Shown one piece after another: positions 58,582-64,000 of a stretch of DNA of 64,000 nt. The stretch's first letter is position 1. Every line of letters begins with the position of its first letter. The DNA lies in the NCBI GenBank assembly GCA_005884005.1, contig VAWI01000012.1, forward strand, positions 444 through 64,443, read 5' to 3'. Source of the stretch: Actinomycetota bacterium (lineage in GTDB: Bacteria > Actinomycetota > Thermoleophilia > Gaiellales > Gaiellaceae). A program made the translations under genes and the position numbers. The notes below the pieces were generated by a model. It saw nothing but the letters and a program-made list of their open reading frames with translations. It was not told where the DNA came from and made no database searches.

Positions 58582-59832
58582 ATGTCCACGACCGAGTACG
58601 AAGCGGTCCCCGCGGTTGCCGGCGAGGCCACGTCCCGCGCCGGAACGGTGGTGATGAAGTTCGGCGGCACGTCTGTCGGCGACCCGCAGAAGTTGAAGGA
58701 CGTCGCAGCACGGATCGTGGCCGCACACGGAGAGGGAACACGCGTCGTCGCCGTGCTCTCGGCGATGGGCGACACCACCGACGAGCTCGTTCGTCTCGCC
58801 TACGAGATCTCTCCGCGCCCGGAGCCGCGCGAGCTGGACATGCTCATCTCGGTGGGCGAGCGAATCTCCTGCGCCCTGGCCGCGATGGCGATCCACGACC
58901 TCGGGGACGAGGCGATCTCGCTCACGGGAAGTCAGGCGGGGATCGTCACCGACACCGTCCACGGCAAGGCCAAGATCGTCGACGTTCGCGCCCGCCGGAT
59001 CCACGAGGCGCTCGACCAGAACAAGGTCGTGCTGGTCGCGGGTTTCCAGGGCGTCTCGACCGACCTCGACATCACGACGCTCGGCCGCGGCGGCTCCGAC
59101 ACCACGGCCGTGGCACTCGCCGCCGCCCTCGCCGCCAGCCACTGCGAAATCTACACCGACGTCGCCGGCGTCTTCAGCGCCGATCCGCGGATGGTCCCGA
59201 ACGCGCGCAAGCTGCACGCCGTCAGCTACGACGAGATGCTGGAGCTCTCCGCCTCGGGTGCGAAGGTGCTTCAGCTACGCTCGGTCGAGGTCGCGCGAAA
59301 CTACGGCGTCAAGCTGCATGTTCGCTCGACGTTCAGCGACGGCGACGGCACCTGGGTGACCGAGGAAGACGAGCGGATGCTTGAGAAGGCGATCATCTCC
59401 GGCGTTGCCCACACCTTCGACGAGGCCGTCTACCGCGTGCAATCGGTCGACCGCGCCGACCTCTTCGCCGCGCTCGCCGATGCCGGGGTGAACGTCGACA
59501 CGATCATCCAGACCGGCGACGAGATCGTCTTTTCGGCGCCACTTGGCGACGGTGGCGACGCGGAGAGTGCGCTGGACCGCGCGTCGGCAGACTGCGACCG
59601 CATCGACGGGCTCGCAAAGGTGAGCCTGATCGGTGCCGGCATGAAGAGCCATCCCGGCATTGCGGCCCGCACGTTTGCGACCCTCCGCGACATCGGCGTG
59701 GAGGCGCGCTTCATCGTCACCTCGCCGATCAAGATCTCCTTCTTCGTCGAGCGGGCCGACGCGGAACGGACCGTGCTCGCCCTCCACGAGGCGTTCGAGC
59801 TTGCCTCCGCGGGGAGCGAGCGAGAGCACTAA
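58582..59832 (+). CDS. lysC: Aspartate kinase
   Basis: 416 residues. [12 protein letters not shown] (24-35) is the kinase signature with the ATP-binding lysine; [39 protein letters not shown] and the [15 protein letters not shown] loop bind aspartate. Two ACT domains (about 265-410) usually bind lysine or threonine for feedback control. It begins the aspartate pathway to lysine, methionine and threonine. First gene of lysC-lysA-asd. Confidence 0.96.
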   Translation: MSTTEYEAVPAVAGEATSRAGTVVMKFGGTSVGDPQKLKDVAARIVAAHGEGTRVVAVLSAMGDTTDELVRLAYEISPRPEPRELDMLISVGERISCALAAMAIHDLGDEAISLTGSQAGIVTDTVHGKAKIVDVRARRIHEALDQNKVVLVAGFQGVSTDLDITTLGRGGSDTTAVALAAALAASHCEIYTDVAGVFSADPRMVPNARKLHAVSYDEMLELSASGAKVLQLRSVEVARNYGVKLHVRSTFSDGDGTWVTEEDERMLEKAIISGVAHTFDEAVYRVQSVDRADLFAALADAGVNVDTIIQTGDEIVFSAPLGDGGDAESALDRASADCDRIDGLAKVSLIGAGMKSHPGIAARTFATLRDIGVEARFIVTSPIKISFFVERADAERTVLALHEAFELASAGSEREH

Positions 59833-59955
59833 GCGAGTGGTTTTGGCCGGTACCGCTGCCCGGTTCCTGGGTCGCGAGCACCAAGCCAGAGGCCGCGATC
59901 GCGCGCAGGCAAGGCTGGCAGCCTCGACAAGGGCGAGTGTGGACTCTGGCGCCGC

Positions 59956-61194
59956 GTGATCGCGGGCCAGGGAGCCGGCGAACGTTGCCGGTCAGGCCAC
60001 CGGCTCGCGACGATCGCAGCGGAGGTCGGTACGCCGTTCTACGCGTACGACCTCGACCGCTTCCGCGAGCGGATCCGGGCGTTCGAAGCGGGACTCCCTG
60101 ACGTTCCTCACCTGACCTGCTACGCCGTCAAGGCCAATGACGCGCTCGCCCTCCTCGCGATCGTCGCAGCCGAGGGACTCGGCGCCGACGTCGTCTCGGG
60201 CGGCGAGCTCGCCAAATGCGGGAAAGCCGGCATCACCCCCGCAAGCATCGTCTTCTCGGGCGTCGGCAAGCGCGATGACGAGATCCGGGCGGCTGTCGAG
60301 GCCGAGATCCGCTCCGTCAACGTCGAGTCACTCGAGGAGCTCGACGAGGTCTCTGCCGCCGCCCGTCAGCTCGGGCGCGTGGCGCCGATCTCGGTCCGGG
60401 TTAATCCGGACGTCGCCGGGGGCGGCCACGAGTATCTGGCGACCGGAGGAGCAGCGAGCAAGTTCGGGCTCGAGCGGGCCGACGCGAGGGAGGCATTCCG
60501 GCGGGCCGCGACCGACGACGCGCTCGATCCGGTCGGCCTCTCCTTCCATGTCGGCTCCCAGCTGCTCGACACCGAGCCGGTCCTCATGGCCGCTGAGCGC
60601 GCGGCGGAGCTCTGGCGTGAGCTCGCCGACGCTGGAATCCGGCTGCGGGACTTCGACGCCGGCGGCGGCCTCGGGATCGCCTACGACGGCGGCGCGGAGC
60701 CCGACGTCCAGGCCTACACCGCCAGGCTGGCCGAGCTGGCCGGCAGCGTCGAGGCGACGCTCATTCTGGAGCCCGGCCGCCATCTCGTCGGCCCCGCCGG
60801 CACGTTCGTGACCCGCGTCCTGCACGTGAAACGCGCGGGCGGGAGGACGATCGCCGTCTGCGACGGCGGCAGCAACGACCTGCTCCGCCCTGCCCTGTAC
60901 GGCGCCGAGCACCCGATCACCGTCCTTGTCGAGCGCGAGCGCGAGCGCGCCTTGGTCGATCTCGTTGGTCCGCTCTGCGAGAGCAGCGACTTCCTGGCAC
61001 TTGATCGAACGCTGCCGCTGCCGCGCCGAGGAGACCTGATCGCGGTCGAGCTCGCCGGCGCCTACGGACGCGTCATGTCTTCGACCTACAACGCCCGCCC
61101 TCTTTGCGCGGAAGTGGTGCTCGAGCAAGGAAGCTGGCGGGTGAGCCGCGAACGGGGCACCTATGACGACCTCATTCGCAACGAGCGCCCCTAG
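59956..61194 (+). CDS. lysA: Diaminopimelate decarboxylase
   Basis: 412 residues from GTG 59956. Alanine-racemase-fold PLP enzyme: the PLP lysine is Lys59 in CYAVKAND, glycine-rich DAGGGLGIAYDG, EPGRHLVGPAG, and Cys341 in GPLCESSDFL at the dimer active site. It decarboxylates meso-diaminopimelate to lysine. Lies between lysC and asd, 123 bp after lysC. Confidence 0.95.
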   Translation: MIAGQGAGERCRSGHRLATIAAEVGTPFYAYDLDRFRERIRAFEAGLPDVPHLTCYAVKANDALALLAIVAAEGLGADVVSGGELAKCGKAGITPASIVFSGVGKRDDEIRAAVEAEIRSVNVESLEELDEVSAAARQLGRVAPISVRVNPDVAGGGHEYLATGGAASKFGLERADAREAFRRAATDDALDPVGLSFHVGSQLLDTEPVLMAAERAAELWRELADAGIRLRDFDAGGGLGIAYDGGAEPDVQAYTARLAELAGSVEATLILEPGRHLVGPAGTFVTRVLHVKRAGGRTIAVCDGGSNDLLRPALYGAEHPITVLVERERERALVDLVGPLCESSDFLALDRTLPLPRRGDLIAVELAGAYGRVMSSTYNARPLCAEVVLEQGSWRVSRERGTYDDLIRNERP

Positions 61195-61216
61195 ACGTAG
61201 CAGGCACAATCCCCGC

Positions 61217-62158
61217 GTGGGACGCGACCAAGCAATCGGCGTCGTCGGCGCGACCGGCGCCGTCGGCCGGGTCACGCTCGGCTTGCTCCGGGAGCGCGGC
61301 TATCGGAACGTGCGTGCTTTCGCGAGCGCCCGCTCCGCCGGCGCGGAGGTAGACGGCCTCACGGTCGAGGAGGCGACTCCCGACGCACTGGCCGCAGGAG
61401 ACCTTGATCTCTGCCTGTTCTCGGTCGGCACGGCTGCGAGCCGCGAGCTCGTACCCCACGCCGTTCGCGGCGGCGCGGTCGCGATCGACAAGTCGTCGGC
61501 CTACCGCCTTCAGGACGGGATCCCGCTCGTCGTCCCCGAGGTGAACGGCGAGCGAGCGCTCGAGCACGAGGGCATCATCGCCAACCCGAACTGCTCCTCG
61601 ATCCCGCTCACGTGCGTGCTCAAGCCCTTGCACGAGACCGCGGGCGTCGCCCGCGTCAGGCTCTCTACGTACCAGGCCGCTTCCGGAGCGGGCGCAGATC
61701 GGATGGAGCGCCTCCGCGCCCAGCTTCCCGCTGATGGCGACCTCGAGATGGACTGGGAGTTCGACGGCGAGGAGTTCGACGAGGAGACGAAGCTGCGGGC
61801 CGAGACGCGCAAGATCCTCGAGCTTCCCGAGCTGCCGCTCAGCGCGACGTGCGTCCGTGTTCCCGTCATGGTCGGCCATGCCGAATCGGTCTGGATCGAG
61901 ACCGTAGAGCCGCTGTCGCCCGACCAAGTCCGAGAGCTGCTCGCGGCAGCCCCGAGCGTCCGGGTCGAGGACTTCCCGACCCCGCGCGGCGCAGCCGGCG
62001 AGAACGAGGTACTCGTCGGGCGGATCCGTGCCGACCGAGCGGCGGAGGGCGGGGGCATCGCGCTCTTCCTCGCCTGCGACAACCTCCGCAAGGGCGCGGC
62101 GCTGAACGCGATCCAGATCGCCGAGCTCCTGGCGGCGCGGCGACCCGTGCCCGCGTAA
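61217..62158 (+). CDS. asd: Aspartate-semialdehyde dehydrogenase
   Basis: 313 residues from GTG 61217. NADP loop GATGAVGRV (11-19), catalytic Cys126 in NPNCSSIPL, KSSAYR near 97, and active-site histidine in VPVMVGHAE. It reduces aspartyl phosphate to the semialdehyde, the branch-point of the pathway. 22 bp after lysA, so in the same operon. Confidence 0.96.
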   Translation: MGRDQAIGVVGATGAVGRVTLGLLRERGYRNVRAFASARSAGAEVDGLTVEEATPDALAAGDLDLCLFSVGTAASRELVPHAVRGGAVAIDKSSAYRLQDGIPLVVPEVNGERALEHEGIIANPNCSSIPLTCVLKPLHETAGVARVRLSTYQAASGAGADRMERLRAQLPADGDLEMDWEFDGEEFDEETKLRAETRKILELPELPLSATCVRVPVMVGHAESVWIETVEPLSPDQVRELLAAAPSVRVEDFPTPRGAAGENEVLVGRIRADRAAEGGGIALFLACDNLRKGAALNAIQIAELLAARRPVPA

Positions 62159-62211
62159 GCAAAAGAACTTCGGATTCCGCTCCAAATTCAAGAAATCCGG
62201 CGCTGCGGACG

Positions 62212-62691
62212 ATGAATCACCCAATGCGGCTTAGCGACCCCAATCCCGTTCCCCTCGGGCAAAAGCCCCGTCTCCAGCTCGGCGCATTGCTCGTCGAAAA
62301 GGGGCTGATCACCGAGGCACAACTCAGCGAGGCGCTCGTCGAGCGTCGGCTGAACGGCGGATTCCTCGGCGAAACCCTCGTGCGCCTCGGCTTCGTCTTC
62401 GAGGACGAGCTGGCGCGGACCCTGGCGGAGCAAGCGGGCGTCCCCTTCGTCAACCTGGAGGCGAATCCGGTCGACCGGTACGCAGCCGGGACGTTGTCGC
62501 GCGCGCTCGGTGAATCCTTGCTGGCACTGCCGGTCCGCTTCACGCCCGAAGGAGGCCTCGTGATCGCCGTCTCCGACCCGACTGACGACACGGTCATGCC
62601 CCAGCTTCAGCTGGCGATCAACTGCCCGATCGTGCTCACGGTCGCGACACCGTCGAGCATCCGCTCCGGCTGGCGAAGCATCGCCGCCTAG
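62212..62691 (+). CDS. MshEN-domain protein
   Basis: 159 residues from ATG 62212 (ATG 62224 also possible; no clear ribosome binding site). QLGALLVEKGLITEAQLSEALVERRLNGGFLGETLVRLGFVFEDELARTLAEQAGVPFVNLEANPVDR is an MshEN domain like those that begin GspE/PilB ATPases; the ATPase part is missing. The C-terminal part (VIAVSDPTDDTVMPQLQLA) is the usual second half of the T2SSE N-domain. In other ATPases it can bind c-di-GMP, and this window also encodes a c-di-GMP enzyme. Role here unknown. Confidence 0.85.
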   Translation: MNHPMRLSDPNPVPLGQKPRLQLGALLVEKGLITEAQLSEALVERRLNGGFLGETLVRLGFVFEDELARTLAEQAGVPFVNLEANPVDRYAAGTLSRALGESLLALPVRFTPEGGLVIAVSDPTDDTVMPQLQLAINCPIVLTVATPSSIRSGWRSIAA

Positions 62692-62706
62692 GCGTCTCCG
62701 GACGGA

Positions 62707-63327
62707 TTACGGCCTCTGCGGCACAGGTGCCGGCGAGAAGGCCTCGCGGACGAGCCGGAGCACCTTCGCGCGACGACCTTCCGCGACCGGGATCAGACCG
62801 CCGAACTCCAGCCGTACGAGCTCGACGGGGCCCGCCGTCCGAACGGTCCGAAAGCCGAAGTCGGAGAGGAAGTCGCGCGGGAAGATCGTCTTGTGCACCT
62901 GGAAGCGTTCGTACTGTGACTCGCCCTCGGGATAGCGGTACGCGAACGTCTCGAGCGCCTTCGCGCCCTTGTCCCTTGCCTCTCCGATCGCCGCCAGAAA
63001 GAGCGACTGGAGAACCCAGGGGCTCGTGCGGTCAACGAGGTAGGCGCAAGTAACGAGAACGGCGTCCTCCGAGGGCGGTCCGGCCGGCAGCTCGAACGCG
63101 CGCGGGAAGAACTGGGCCGGTCCGTACTGCATCGATCCGATCACTCGGCCGTCGTCGTCGTAGTAGAGCGCCCCCCAGGGTCCGAAATCGTCCTCGGCAC
63201 GATCGATCCAACGGTTCTTGTTCGCCTGCCTGCCGGTTTTCGACTGCCACCAGACGCAGCTGTGGCAGACGATCGGAGTCTCCTCGAGCGTCAGTCGCGT
63301 CAAGCCGCGGATCCGCGTCGGCGTCAC
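62707..63327 (-). CDS. GNAT-family N-acetyltransferase
   Basis: 206 residues from GTG 63327, overlapping the Asp23 gene stop by four bases (GTGA). CHSCVWWQSK near the start, then a GNAT core: VIGSMQYGPAQFFPRAFELP and a helix VLQSLFLAAIGEARDKGAKALETFAYRYP, with the acetyl-CoA loop poorly conserved. Substrate unknown. Last gene of the minus-strand operon. Confidence 0.75.
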   Translation of the reverse strand: MTPTRIRGLTRLTLEETPIVCHSCVWWQSKTGRQANKNRWIDRAEDDFGPWGALYYDDDGRVIGSMQYGPAQFFPRAFELPAGPPSEDAVLVTCAYLVDRTSPWVLQSLFLAAIGEARDKGAKALETFAYRYPEGESQYERFQVHKTIFPRDFLSDFGFRTVRTAGPVELVRLEFGGLIPVAEGRRAKVLRLVREAFSPAPVPQRP

Positions 63328-63626
63328 TGGACCGGTCCAACGGCGTCGATCACGACGTTGACGGCGGCCGGGCGTGATCCGGTCATCCGCTCGAGATATT
63401 CGAGCACGCGCCGCTGGACGTCGCGCCCGAGCTCTGGGAGCTGAGCTCCCCAGTCCACGTCCAGGTGCAGCTCGATGCTGACGGCGCCGTTCTCGCCGCT
63501 GACGCGGACGCCGCGGTGCCTGTGCAGCTGGCTCGCGACGAGGCCGCGGACGCCGTCGATCTCGCGAGCTGCGTCGGCGGCATAGCGGGCGAGAACCTCG
63601 CTCGAGATGCTTGCCTGGCCCGACAC
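63324..63626 (-). CDS. Asp23/Gls24-family envelope stress protein
   Basis: 100 residues from GTG 63626. SGQASISSEVLARYAADAAREIDGVRGLV, SGENGAVSIELHLDVDWGAQLPELGRDVQRRVLEYLERMTG is the Asp23 (alkaline shock) fold, common in actinobacteria. Overlaps the metallophosphoesterase stop by one base and the GNAT start by four, so three coupled genes. Confidence 0.88.
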   Translation of the reverse strand: MSGQASISSEVLARYAADAAREIDGVRGLVASQLHRHRGVRVSGENGAVSIELHLDVDWGAQLPELGRDVQRRVLEYLERMTGSRPAAVNVVIDAVGPVQ

Positions 63627-64000
63627 TACATCGATTGTACGAGGATGAGCTCGGTCGCCTCCGGCCGCGCCAGGAAGCGGAACGGCGCGAAGGTCGTGCC
63701 GAGGCCGGCCGAAACGTGAAGCGTGGCGCCGTTCCTCCGGTAGATGCCGTGGACATAGCGCCAGCGCGGATGAGCGAGCGGGATCCGACGGCCCGGGAGA
63801 GGCAGCGTGATCTGGCCCGCGTGAAGATGACCGGCGAGCACGAGGTCGAAGGCGCCTTTCGGCAGTCGGTCGATCACATTCGGGAAGTGGCAGAGCAGGA
63901 TTCGTAGATCCGCCTTGGGGTCGGCGAGCCTAGCCGGCTGGGCGAGCCCGCGATAGTAGGAGCGCGGGTCGACGCCCACGATCTGCACGTGGCGCCCTCG
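63626..64000 (-). CDS. Metallophosphoesterase, C-terminal part, cut by the right edge
   Basis: At least 124 residues; the frame is open to base 64000. LRILLCHFPNVIDRLPKGAFDLVLAGHLHAGQITLPLPG matches the C-terminal half of calcineurin-like phosphoesterases, with metal-ligand His in CHFP and the GHLHAGQ motif. The N-terminal metal motifs lie outside. Such membrane-associated enzymes (YkuE/LpxH-like) act on nucleotides or lipids. First gene of the operon with Asp23 and GNAT. Confidence 0.85.
   Translation of the reverse strand, partial: RGRHVQIVGVDPRSYYRGLAQPARLADPKADLRILLCHFPNVIDRLPKGAFDLVLAGHLHAGQITLPLPGRRIPLAHPRWRYVHGIYRRNGATLHVSAGLGTTFAPFRFLARPEATELILVQSM

Overview
The window looks like a chromosomal segment of a high-GC Gram-positive bacterium of the Actinomycetota. 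A soil member of the class Thermoleophilia (Gaiellales or Solirubrobacterales type) fits best. This rests on GC-rich codon use, many GTG/TTG starts, DUF4383 and DUF4234 membrane proteins, an HtpX/PspAB/PspA set, LigC and LigD-type ligase and polymerase, and the order dnaX - ybaB - recR - aspartate kinase - asd, which is also found in mycobacteria. The placement is inference; no rRNA is present.

Layout. 0-5 kb: a gene cut by the left edge, a lipoprotein, tRNA-Ala with a duplicated 3' half, a glutaredoxin-like protein with an O-methyltransferase, a winged-helix protein and an MBL-fold hydrolase. 5-7.5 kb: envelope-stress genes pspA facing htpX-pspAB. 7.5-12 kb: membrane protein, cytochrome c lipoprotein, serS, a coiled-coil protein and tRNA-Ser(UGA). 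12-23.6 kb: a methyltransferase, secreted proteins, PAP2 phosphatase and glycosyltransferase head to head, a GAF/GGDEF/HD-GYP c-di-GMP enzyme, and a CaCA antiporter. 23.6-31 kb: a tandem repeat, flavin reductase and HAD hydrolase, fabF, a DUF892-like protein in an unusual in-frame fusion, LigC, an orphan ABC permease and a LigD polymerase domain. 31-33.5 kb: tRNA-Ser(GCU), tRNA-Ser(CGA) and a small accessory region with inverted repeats. 33.5-42 kb: a 14-repeat secreted PASTA protein and mostly small, poorly known genes. 42-49 kb: tRNA-Ser(GGA), a cupredoxin, tandem repeats, coiled-coil, lytic transglycosylase, MshEN, ion channel and YdeI proteins. 49-52 kb: a decayed FG-GAP/PASTA gene and an M29-like aminopeptidase. 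52-64 kb: tRNA-Val, SRP RNA, an MFS pump, then the housekeeping run dnaX-ybaB-cNMP-recR and lysC-lysA-asd (lysine/diaminopimelate), ending in a metallophosphoesterase-Asp23-GNAT operon.

The most unusual property is the repeated partial duplication of gene ends. At four loci (23.6, 42.4, 43.5 and 57.3 kb) an 84-85 bp locus-specific direct repeat covering a gene end is separated by a 25-28 bp hairpin that is nearly the same at all four. At four more loci (tRNA-Ala, tRNA-Ser(UGA), the ligC 5' end, SRP RNA) a 35-70 bp piece of a gene is duplicated around an 80-130 bp hairpin-bearing insert. Two of these inserts, and a third copy at 31.35 kb, belong to one dispersed family. No transposase or integrase is visible, so the activity responsible must lie elsewhere or be lost. 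Four different serine tRNAs plus seryl-tRNA synthetase lie within 33 kb, and two of those tRNA genes carry the duplications.
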